IMG/VR virus record: IMGVR_UViG_3300027710_000172
Location: 1-20,284 of that record
From: a virus
DNA: 20,284 nt
Reading direction: 5' to 3' (one strand)
Shown: positions 13,875 to 20,284 of the stretch, piece after piece
Layout: each line of letters opens with the position of its first letter
Position numbering within the stretch: the first letter of the stretch is position 1
Program-made: the position numbers and the translations under genes
Notes under the pieces: model-generated
The model's input: only the letters and a program-made list of their open reading frames with translations
Told to the model about the DNA's origin: nothing
Databases searched by the model: none

Positions 13875-13899
13875 AAAGCCGCCATTGAGTGGCTTTTTT
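13875..13899 (+). terminator. Rho-independent terminator after the moron-like gene
   Basis: Arms AAAGCCGC (13875-13882) and GTGGCTTT (13889-13896) pair over eight positions with one G-T wobble, around a six-base loop CATTGA. A run of six T lies at 13894-13899. It starts 14 bases after the moron stop and is the only clear terminator in the window. It would cut the structural operon unless transcription restarts or reads through. Confidence 0.85.
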
Positions 13900-13982
13900 A
13901 TTGCCCATAGTTGTAATTTTTATAATTACTTATATTATGAAAATTACATTAATGTTATTTTTATGATGATTGAAAACCGTCA
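13900..13982 (+). promoter_or_regulatory. A/T-rich promoter-like stretch with dyad, before the baseplate wedge genes
   Basis: TTGTAA (13911-13916) and TATTAT (13933-13938), 16 bases apart, form a plausible -35/-10 pair. A perfect TATAAT at 13921-13926 is a second -10 candidate, with a poor -35. GTAATT (13913-13918) and AATTAC (13924-13929) make a perfect six-base inverted repeat inside the candidate promoter. AATTAC recurs at 13942-13947. The location just after a terminator supports a restart of transcription. A/T-rich DNA produces such matches by chance, so this is tentative. Confidence 0.45.
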
Positions 13983-13994
13983 TTGGTGTCAAAA

Positions 13995-14339
13995 ATGCGC
14001 TATCGTAAACTAGATGAAAATGGCGATTATGTATTAGGCACTGGCCAAGATTTTTTAATTAATAGTCCTGAAGCTGTTGCACAAGCCATTAAAACAAGAC
14101 TGTTATTGCTGAAAGGCGAGTGGTTTACCGATATTACCGATGGTATGCCACAAGACCAAATACTTGGTAAATACACTGATAGTAAAGATATTTTAATAAA
14201 ACAACGCATATTAGAAACACAGGGCGTTAGCGATATTGTGAGTTATTCGTCTGTCACCAATCCCAATACGCGCGAATACACATTTACTGCAACTGTAAAT
14301 ACGATTTATGGCCAAGTCCAATTAAGCGAGATTCTTTAA
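13995..14339 (+). CDS. Baseplate wedge protein, gp25 / gpW-like
   Basis: From the ATG at 13995 the product is 114 residues starting M-R-Y-R-K-L-D-E-N-G-D-Y, then A-V-A-Q-A-I-K-T-R-L-L-L-L-K-G-E-W-F-T-D. This is the pattern of T4 gp25 / P2 gpW-like wedge proteins, which tie the sheath to the baseplate. An in-frame TTG at 13983 would add four residues, but the ATG gives the natural family N-terminus, so I chose it. The ribosome binding site is weak. The stop overlaps the next ATG (TAATG). In intact relatives this gene normally follows the spike gene closely; here the moron segment lies between. Confidence 0.82.
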   Translation: MRYRKLDENGDYVLGTGQDFLINSPEAVAQAIKTRLLLLKGEWFTDITDGMPQDQILGKYTDSKDILIKQRILETQGVSDIVSYSSVTNPNTREYTFTATVNTIYGQVQLSEIL

Positions 14340-15508
14340 TGTCATTAACTCCAATTTCGCCCGTCATTGACGCCAACGGAATATCTATTACAGATTTTGA
14401 AACAAAGTTAAATTGGCTTAAAGATCAGTATCGAGGCATTTTTGGCAATGATATTTATTTGGAAAATGACAGCCAAGACGGTCAGTTAATCGCGGTTATC
14501 TGCAAGGCATTTCAAGATTATGACAACGTGCTTGTCTCCGTTTTTAATAGCTACAGTCCAAGCACATCTCAGGGCGTAGCGTTATCAAATAACGTAAAAA
14601 TTAACGGCATTAGCAGACAAACATCGTCCTATTCGACAGTCGATATTGATGTTGTTGGTCAAGAGGGAATAACTATTATCAATGGCCAAGTCGGTGATGG
14701 TGCTTATAAATGGGCGTTACCTGCGAGCGTGGTCATTCCTTCGGGTGGCGCAATCACCGTTACCGCGACTTGTACAACCTTAGGCGCGATTGTTGCCTTA
14801 GCCAACACCATCACGACCATTATCACCCCTACACGCGGCTGGCAAACCTGTAACAATCCTGATGCGGCCTCAGTCGGCGCGCCAGTTGAAACGGACGCAG
14901 CGTTACGCAGACGACAAGCAAGATCAACGGCATTAGCCGCCAATTTCGTACTTGATGCGATCGAGGGGAGCATTGCTAACGTATCAGGCGTTACTCGTGT
15001 AATTGTTTATGAAAATGACACTAGCACGACTAACGGAGAGGGGGTTCCTGACCATTCAATTAGTGCAGTGGTCGAAGGTGGTGATAGTGATGAGATTGCA
15101 CTGGCCATTGCCGTTAAAAAGCCGTCAGGCACAGGAACTTATGGCGATGTACATAAAACTGTTATTCGCGCCAATGGCTCTACTGTCTTAATCGACTTTT
15201 TCAGACCCGACCCGAAAATCATCAAGGTCTATGTGAGCTTGACCGCCAAAACAGGCTATTCAAGCACTGTGGGCGACTTAATAAAACAAAACATTGTTGA
15301 CCTGATTAACGCGAATTACATCGGCGACGACGTTGAGTATGACTCTGTTTATAGCCAAGCAAAACTCAATAACGACCCACTATCCAAGACCTACAAAATC
15401 GACAGCCTGACTATGTGTATTGATGGTGGTACACCTGCTGCTGCTGATGTGGCTATTGCTTTTGACGAAGTGGCCATTTGCACGATCGACGATGTTGAGA
15501 TCACATAA
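14339..15508 (+). CDS. Baseplate J-like wedge protein
   Basis: The 389-residue protein matches the baseplate J family (P2 gpJ, T4 gp6 relatives), main component of the wedge ring. Typical stretches are N-D-S-Q-D-G-Q-L-I-A-V near 42-52, a P-S-T-S-Q-G-V-A-L-S-N-N-V segment near 72-84, an A-L-R-R-R-Q-A-R-S-T motif near 187-196, and V-I-V-Y-E-N-D-T near 219-226. The C-terminal part has P-D-P-K-I-I-K-V-Y-V-S-L-T-A. Both ends overlap neighbours by one base (TAATG), between the gp25-like and DUF2612 genes, the standard W-J-I order. Confidence 0.88.
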   Translation: MSLTPISPVIDANGISITDFETKLNWLKDQYRGIFGNDIYLENDSQDGQLIAVICKAFQDYDNVLVSVFNSYSPSTSQGVALSNNVKINGISRQTSSYSTVDIDVVGQEGITIINGQVGDGAYKWALPASVVIPSGGAITVTATCTTLGAIVALANTITTIITPTRGWQTCNNPDAASVGAPVETDAALRRRQARSTALAANFVLDAIEGSIANVSGVTRVIVYENDTSTTNGEGVPDHSISAVVEGGDSDEIALAIAVKKPSGTGTYGDVHKTVIRANGSTVLIDFFRPDPKIIKVYVSLTAKTGYSSTVGDLIKQNIVDLINANYIGDDVEYDSVYSQAKLNNDPLSKTYKIDSLTMCIDGGTPAAADVAIAFDEVAICTIDDVEIT

Positions 15509-16203
15509 TGAGTGAGATTAGTCAATATCTTGACCTAATACCAAGTGCCAACAGCGACAAGCCTAAATTTATCGCCCTGCTGACTGCGATATTAAGTCCT
15601 TTGATTGATGGCCAAAACGCCGCTCTTGATGTTGTTAATAAATACGACCTAGACCAAGCCATAGGCAAGCAATTAGATGTGATTGGCGAGTGGGTAGGCC
15701 AAAGCAGAACACTATCAGACAACATTGAATTTAAGTTTTTTGGTTTTGATGACACGCCTAATTCTTTGAATTTTGGCGAAGAAGGCAGCCCGAGTATTGG
15801 TGGGCGTTTTAGAGAAGAATACGAGCCTTTCATCAATACGACCACACTCCAAGACCCTGAATACCTATTCGCCATTAAAGCAAAAATCGCCCGAAATTTA
15901 ACGGATGGCACGATTGATAGCTTAATACAGGCTCTTGATTTTTTATTGGGTAATGGTGTTTCAACGGTTCAAGACATTGGCGGCATGGCTGTTTATTACT
16001 CAGTTGCCCGTGAGTTGACGTTTAACGAAAAGGCATTGATTCGCGCAGGTATTTTGCCAAAACCAGCAGGCGTGAGAATTGTTGCGGGTGTGGCATTTAA
16101 CCCGTCTGGCTACTTTGGATTTGACGGGATGACGGGTGCGCTAGGATTTGGCGAAGAAGGCGACATAAGTATTGGCGGCACTTTTGCCGAAGAATTTATA
16201 TAA
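15508..16203 (+). CDS. DUF2612 baseplate protein (gpI-like position)
   Basis: The 231-residue product matches DUF2612: D-L-D-Q-A-I-G-K-Q-L-D-V-I-G-E-W-V-G at about 47-64, then a middle helical part, and A-G-I-L-P-K-P-A-G-V-R-I near 180-191. It takes the place of P2 gpI, the outer wedge protein that links fibres to the baseplate. Two segments, 76-107 and 203-230, are clearly related: G-F-D-[DG], then F-G-E-E-G, S-I-G-G, F, E-E. They suggest a duplicated small fold on the fibre-facing side. The first fibre gene follows after nine bases, with AGAGGA before its ATG. Confidence 0.85.
   Translation: MSEISQYLDLIPSANSDKPKFIALLTAILSPLIDGQNAALDVVNKYDLDQAIGKQLDVIGEWVGQSRTLSDNIEFKFFGFDDTPNSLNFGEEGSPSIGGRFREEYEPFINTTTLQDPEYLFAIKAKIARNLTDGTIDSLIQALDFLLGNGVSTVQDIGGMAVYYSVARELTFNEKALIRAGILPKPAGVRIVAGVAFNPSGYFGFDGMTGALGFGEEGDISIGGTFAEEFI
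15733..16197 (+). repeat. Pair of related segments within the DUF2612 gene
   Basis: Translated segments at 15733-15828 and 16114-16197 share G-F-D, F-G-E-E-G, S-I-G-G and F-x-E-E in the same order and spacing. At DNA level they share TTTGGCGAAGAAGGC and ATTGG pieces. Each ends near a break in the protein: one before the long helical region, one at the C-terminus. Confidence 0.75.
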
Positions 16204-16212
16204 GAGGATTTT

Positions 16213-17052
16213 ATGGCATTAACACGACCAGTCATCATTCCGCCATGGGCAGAAACGGGCGACAAAAGCACTCAGCCATCTGACAGTGACATTCAAGCGG
16301 GATGGCCATTAACCACTACGCCACCGAGCCGTCAAAAATTCAACTGGCTACTAAACTTTTTAGCAAACGGCATTCGCTATTTAACAGCACGCGGCGTTGC
16401 TGATTGGAATAGCGGCGAGACTTATGCCAAAAACTCTGTCTGTATAGGTGATGATGGTCGCCTATATCAATCAATCCAGGCAAGTAATCTAAATAATACT
16501 CCATCCACAAGTTCATCTTATTGGGCGCGTGTTGGCGAGCCAGTTGGCTCTACAAAATTTCATACAGGCAGCACAGCCCCGTATGATTGGGTTGAAGAAA
16601 ACGGCGGAACAATCGGCAGTGCATCAAGCGGCGCGACTACGCGGGCAAATGCTGATACGTCTGCATTGTTTGCCCACTTATGGGGAAATTATGACAACAC
16701 TGCTTTAGTCATCCAAGCAAGCGACGGGTCACCAAGCACGCGGGGTGTAAGCGCGGCGGCTGACTTTGCAGCCAATAAACGTATGCCTCTTTTTGATATG
16801 CGCGGTGAGTTTGCCCGTGGCTGGGACAACGGGCGAGGTGTTGATAGCGGCCGAGCGTTGGGCAGTTATCAGGCGGATGAAATCAAGGCTCATACCCACG
16901 GTACAGATGCCGAGGGTGACAATGGTGGCATGGGTATTAACCCTGCAAACGGTCATGCGCCTATTTACACGGCCAGCGGCAATACTGAGTCTACTGGCGG
17001 GACTGAAACACGGCCACGCAACCGCGCGCGCCTTGCAATTATCAAGCTTTGA
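16213..17052 (+). CDS. Tail fibre with carbohydrate-binding-like and collar domains
   Basis: Three parts are visible in the 279 residues. Residues 1-60 (P-P-W-A-E-T-G-D near 10-17, then a N-W-L-L-N-F-L-A-N-G-I segment) look like the baseplate-attachment domain common in phage fibres. Residues 63-104 (A-D-W-N-S-G-E-T-Y and D-G-R-L-Y-Q-S, ending S-S-Y-W) resemble a chitinase-type carbohydrate-binding module. Residues about 110-279 match a tail collar domain: L-F-D-M-R-G-E-F-A-R-G-W-D-N-G-R-G-V-D-S-G-R, K-A-H-T-H, and a closing E-T-R-P-R-N-R-A-R. Such proteins bind the bacterial surface. AGAGGA precedes the ATG. It is followed by a second, much longer fibre gene. Confidence 0.82.
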   Translation: MALTRPVIIPPWAETGDKSTQPSDSDIQAGWPLTTTPPSRQKFNWLLNFLANGIRYLTARGVADWNSGETYAKNSVCIGDDGRLYQSIQASNLNNTPSTSSSYWARVGEPVGSTKFHTGSTAPYDWVEENGGTIGSASSGATTRANADTSALFAHLWGNYDNTALVIQASDGSPSTRGVSAAADFAANKRMPLFDMRGEFARGWDNGRGVDSGRALGSYQADEIKAHTHGTDAEGDNGGMGINPANGHAPIYTASGNTESTGGTETRPRNRARLAIIKL

Positions 17053-17064
17053 GTGTTGATTAAT

Positions 17065-17427
17065 ATGTCCACATTAAACATAACAGGACAACGCCTTGAT
17101 ATTTTAATTAGAAAAGGTGTCGATACTGGAAGCATTACTTTTTCAATAAAAAACGATGACGGCACGCTTGTTAATCTTGGTGACTTTACAGCCACTGGCG
17201 CAATTTATCGTAATGCTGATAAGTTAAAAATGGTGGACTGGTCAATTTCCACGCCTGACGAATATCACTTTTCGGTGAATTTGACACATGAGCAGCTTGC
17301 CGAATTATCAACATCAAGCGAAGACTATCCTCAGTATTTCCACGAAATAAATCTAATAAATGGCGCGGGATTGATTACGCCCTTTGTTTACGGTGATTTT
17401 GTGAGTGTTTGGAGTGCAAATCCGTGA
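17065..17427 (+). CDS. Small beta-rich baseplate or fibre-associated protein
   Basis: From ATG 17065 the product has 120 residues: M-S-T-L-N-I-T-G-Q-R-L-D-I-L-I-R-K-G, then G-S-I-T-F-S-I-K-N-D-D-G, alternating beta strands, and a final G-D-F-V-S-V-W-S-A-N-P. It resembles small proteins between or before fibre genes in many phages, similar in outline to BppU N-terminal domains that anchor fibres. That similarity is a general impression. An in-frame GTG at 17053, directly after the previous stop, would add four residues; the ATG fits the family-like N-terminus better. The TGA overlaps the GTG start of the long fibre gene, so a joint role with that fibre is likely. Confidence 0.65.
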   Translation: MSTLNITGQRLDILIRKGVDTGSITFSIKNDDGTLVNLGDFTATGAIYRNADKLKMVDWSISTPDEYHFSVNLTHEQLAELSTSSEDYPQYFHEINLINGAGLITPFVYGDFVSVWSANP

Positions 17428-20284
17428 ATCAGAAAATAATCGTGGAGCAGGGCGGAGTATCAAAAGAAGTCGATGTTTACAATACTTATTCTACAAATGG
17501 CTGGACTCCAACTGCTGTAAACATCGTAGATGGCGAGCGTGTTGTACAAAAAATTGATGATTTAATTGGCGGGACAGGTAATAAACCAAGCGGAATTATT
17601 GGTAAATATATTTCTAGCGATGGGCTTGTCACAGACATATCGCTTGCAACTGACATAAAAGGAGAGCAGGGCGTACAGGGGGAGCAAGGATTACAGGGTA
17701 CTCAGGGTGAAAAGGGCGATGATGGGGATGTTACGCCTGAGTTTATTGCTCTCGCTGAGCAGGTCGCGGCCGACGCGTTGTCGTCTAGTGAATCAAAAGA
17801 CGCTGCACAGCAGTATAAAAACGAGACTCAATCAGCACTTGCTGAAGTTGAAATTTTAGCAAACCAAGTTCAAATAAACACCGACAATGCAAGCGGCAGT
17901 GCGTCCCTATCTGAGCAATACGCAGAAATAGCCGCAGCAGCAGGACTAATCTTTGACAATACTGCCGATGGTATCACAGCAACTAACGGAACAACCAATA
18001 AATACTTCCATGTTCCACAAGCCGCCCCTAATAACGCATTCTATGACCTATACAAGAATGTGGCTACAGTTGCTACTTACATCAACAGCTATCCAAGTTC
18101 CACCCTAGTGGCTGCCTTGCAACAAACTGCTGATGACGCAGGTGTTAATGCTAGAGCAGCGGCTTTGTCAATTCAACTTGGTGGAACAGATCCTGAAGTT
18201 ATCAATGCTATTCAGACTGCTGGGGGCTACTTTAACTTACTGACTACAGACAACTTGCTATCAGGCGTGGTTAAGACGGACTTTCAAGCATTCTCCAATG
18301 TAACTTTTAGTCGGGCAGGTGCAGCATTAGCTTTGAACACTTCAGGAGTTTATAGCTCTTTTGCAGTTAACACTCTACGCAAGACCAATAAGGGCGTTCT
18401 TTTAGAGTTGGCAGCTACTAACTTGGTGCAAGCTCCTACCACCTTGAATGGCACTGGTTGGTCAGGCTCAGGACAAACACTGACAACAGGTATTGCAACT
18501 CCCAACTCTGCGACAGATGGTACGTCTGTAACCCAAACTGGAGCAACTGATAGCGGCCGTAATTTGAGCATCACACCTTCTGCTGCTGGCGACTTTGTAT
18601 GGTCGCTGATTATGAAGAAGGAGGATATTCAGTATACGCTGTTTACTTTTTCTGGTGGGGGCTATGGTGCAACTCAAGGTTTAGCTGTTAATTGGAATAC
18701 TTCTCCCCCAACTTTGATGACAACTGGTATTGGTGCTCCAACTGCTTACAGTATTAAAGAAGTTTTAAATGGTGGTTGGTATCGTATTCAGATGGTTGTT
18801 AAGCCTACAACTACTGCTACTATGACCATGCAGATTAGAAGTACAAGCGACGGGACATATGCTAATAGAGGGGGTGGCGCGACTGCTGGGCAGAAACTTT
18901 ATAGTTTCTGGCACACTCAATTCGAGACTGGACCTGTGGCCTCCTCTCCGATACTTGCGGCTGGAACTCGTGCGGCTGATGTTGCAACAATCACATGGGC
19001 AGGGTCTGGCCAGACAACGGACAGTGCAAGTGTCACCTATGGCACAGGGCAAGTTGCAACTCTTACTCGTGCAAGTTTTGCTGATAGCACTAAATTCAAT
19101 TTGATTAGCGATAACGGCGCATGGCTTGGCAGTTACATCACAAGCATTGTTTTAACGCCCTCACAATCGACATCATTTAGAACCATCAATCAGCGCGATA
19201 CTGACGCTGTGAGTACCCTAATCGCTGGCTCTATTTCGCCGCTTGTTGCTGCTGTCCGTAATGTGTTGGCAGCCAATGGATTAGGTTGGATGAGTCAAAG
19301 ATTCGGCAACAGAAACACGATAGAAGCAACTGATAACGGGGCAACGCCGTATCTGTATGAAGATGGCACACTGCATTATTGGAATGGCCGCAACTACAAT
19401 ACAGAAGCCGCAATGTTGGCAGCGAGTAACGGTGTTCGCGCATCTAATGTTGTCACGTTTGGAGCGTATGTTGATACAAGTGTCGATTTGTTGGGCGGTA
19501 TCAGTTTTGCGTCTAGTGTAGGGGGCTTTGAAGCGTTAAGCGCGAATAGTGTTTTGTCGTTTAGCGGTGGCAAGTTGATTAACACGTCAACTGCTAACCC
19601 AAACGGATTTCGCATGAATTTAAAAGGCTTTTCGGGTAAAGCCTTAGCATTTAGAGCAAATTGTCGTCGTACAACAGCAGGGGCTTTTACCCTTGCTTAC
19701 ACCAAAATCAATAACAATTTTGGCGGCGCACAATTAGCATCACTTGGTACAACAGCCGCCGATGTAACTGTTATCGGGTCGGCAGGGGCAGGGACTAATT
19801 TCTGGATTGGCGGTGTTCAATCAGGTGGCGGCACAGGTGTTACTGAGTACAATAACGCTCGCTTATATGAAGCCGCACCCAGTCAAAATTTTCCTAATGG
19901 TAACTGGACTTTGTATCTTGAAGGCGTTGCTCCTGCAAGTTTGCCAAGTTCAACAGAAGTTATCGCGCAGGGTGATGTAGGCGTTAACAATGACCGTTTC
20001 CGTATTGAATATCGTACTGACGGTACAGTGTATTTAGTGCAAGACAGCGCGTTTGGTCAAGCAGGTGTAGCACAACAGGCAAGCGTGCAAATTGGCTCGT
20101 TAACGCTAAATTCAGCGTATAAAATTGCTATCAGTTTGAATCGTTCTGAGATTTTAGGCGGTTGCAACGGTTCAACAGGCTCAATAGATAGCGCATTAGC
20201 TACTGCTATTGCCTATTTGCGCTTAGGCCGCAGTCTATCAGGCGAGGCGTTTAGCGGCACGATTACTAAATACGCTGTTTATTC
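17424..20284 (+). CDS. Long tail fibre / receptor-binding protein, 3' end outside window
   Basis: Starting at GTG 17424 (GTGA overlap, GGAG at 17411-17414), this frame stays open to the window edge, at least 953 codons. It has no stop in the window, so a search needing both ends would miss it. Residues 1-79 resemble a fibre-anchoring domain (G-G-T-G-N-K-P-S near 49-56, then S-D-G-L-V-T-D-I). Residues 80-103 are eight uninterrupted Gly-X-Y triplets, a collagen-like rod. About 104-175 is a Ser/Ala/Glu/Gln-rich helix. About 294-520 resembles the concanavalin-like phage spike/fibre module (R-A-G-A-A, K-G-V-L-L-E-L-A-A-T-N-L, T-R-A-A-D-V-A-T-I). The remainder looks like a second lectin-like module, with L-R-L-G-R-S-L-S-G-E and F-S-G-T-I near the visible end. 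It should bind host glycans. Opposite-strand ORFs here are shadows. Confidence 0.82.
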   Translation, partial: MNQKIIVEQGGVSKEVDVYNTYSTNGWTPTAVNIVDGERVVQKIDDLIGGTGNKPSGIIGKYISSDGLVTDISLATDIKGEQGVQGEQGLQGTQGEKGDDGDVTPEFIALAEQVAADALSSSESKDAAQQYKNETQSALAEVEILANQVQINTDNASGSASLSEQYAEIAAAAGLIFDNTADGITATNGTTNKYFHVPQAAPNNAFYDLYKNVATVATYINSYPSSTLVAALQQTADDAGVNARAAALSIQLGGTDPEVINAIQTAGGYFNLLTTDNLLSGVVKTDFQAFSNVTFSRAGAALALNTSGVYSSFAVNTLRKTNKGVLLELAATNLVQAPTTLNGTGWSGSGQTLTTGIATPNSATDGTSVTQTGATDSGRNLSITPSAAGDFVWSLIMKKEDIQYTLFTFSGGGYGATQGLAVNWNTSPPTLMTTGIGAPTAYSIKEVLNGGWYRIQMVVKPTTTATMTMQIRSTSDGTYANRGGGATAGQKLYSFWHTQFETGPVASSPILAAGTRAADVATITWAGSGQTTDSASVTYGTGQVATLTRASFADSTKFNLISDNGAWLGSYITSIVLTPSQSTSFRTINQRDTDAVSTLIAGSISPLVAAVRNVLAANGLGWMSQRFGNRNTIEATDNGATPYLYEDGTLHYWNGRNYNTEAAMLAASNGVRASNVVTFGAYVDTSVDLLGGISFASSVGGFEALSANSVLSFSGGKLINTSTANPNGFRMNLKGFSGKALAFRANCRRTTAGAFTLAYTKINNNFGGAQLASLGTTAADVTVIGSAGAGTNFWIGGVQSGGGTGVTEYNNARLYEAAPSQNFPNGNWTLYLEGVAPASLPSSTEVIAQGDVGVNNDRFRIEYRTDGTVYLVQDSAFGQAGVAQQASVQIGSLTLNSAYKIAISLNRSEILGGCNGSTGSIDSALATAIAYLRLGRSLSGEAFSGTITKYAVY
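17661..17732 (+). repeat. Collagen-like Gly-X-Y repeat in the long fibre gene
   Basis: Eight consecutive triplet repeats (GEQ, GVQ, GEQ, GLQ, GTQ, GEK, GDD, GDV) are encoded here. Phage fibres use such tracts as trimeric rods joining an anchor to a coiled coil. The DNA units vary, so this is an old repeat maintained at protein level. Confidence 0.85.

Noticed and set aside
18350-19615. Several short opposite-strand and out-of-frame ORFs in the last 2 kb
   Set aside because: The + strand frame starting at 17424 is continuously open and reads as fibre domains; the others are shadows.

Overview
The window is one continuous stretch of the virion-structure region of a contractile-tailed (myovirus-type) phage or prophage. 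Every convincing gene lies on the + strand. Most genes overlap their neighbour by one to four bases (ATGA, TAATG, TTGA or GTGA junctions), as expected for a late operon with coupled translation. Both ends are cut: the first gene lacks its 5' end and the last runs off the right edge. Terminase and portal genes would be expected just to the left (inference). No integrase, repressor, replication, lysis, tRNA, transposon or CRISPR is seen, so free phage cannot be told from prophage. The set of families (DUF2213, DUF2184, DUF4054, DUF3383 sheath, DUF3277 tube, Pam3-type baseplate plug, DUF2612) resembles small contractile phages of Gammaproteobacteria such as Acinetobacter phages of the AP22 type, and the baseplate resembles cyanophage Pam3. 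Base composition looks intermediate (not counted). A gammaproteobacterial, perhaps Moraxellaceae-like, host is a low-confidence inference.

Head (1-3758): Mu gpF-like minor head protein (partial), DUF2213 protease/scaffold protein, capsid cement protein, major capsid protein broken by a frameshift near 3060-3077, and a small coiled-coil protein. Neck (3759-5687): DUF4054 connector, gpG/gp10-like morphogenesis protein, an unrecognised small protein, and the neck/tail terminator. Tail (5698-10643): sheath, tube, tail assembly chaperone with a -1-frame extension, and tape measure protein with a C-terminal murein-hydrolase-like domain. Baseplate (10640-16203): Dit-like protein, plug, hub, Gp138-type spike, then gp25-like wedge, baseplate J and DUF2612 proteins. 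Fibres (16213-end): a collar-type fibre, a small beta-rich protein, and a very long collagen-like/lectin-like fibre, open to the window edge.

The baseplate block is interrupted at 13086-13994 by an A/T-rich gene for a predicted secreted, cysteine-rich coiled-coil protein. It is followed by a good intrinsic terminator and a promoter-like, dyad-containing stretch, which is the layout of a phage moron. This is the part least explained by virion assembly.

The points most worth checking are: (a) the major capsid frameshift, which is exactly what loss of one copy of a 14-base near-tandem repeat would produce; (b) the tail assembly chaperone extension, an ORF with no start of its own that fits -1 frameshifting; (c) a possible internal scaffold start inside the DUF2213 gene; (d) extra surface domains inserted in both the cement and the sheath proteins; and (e) the moron.
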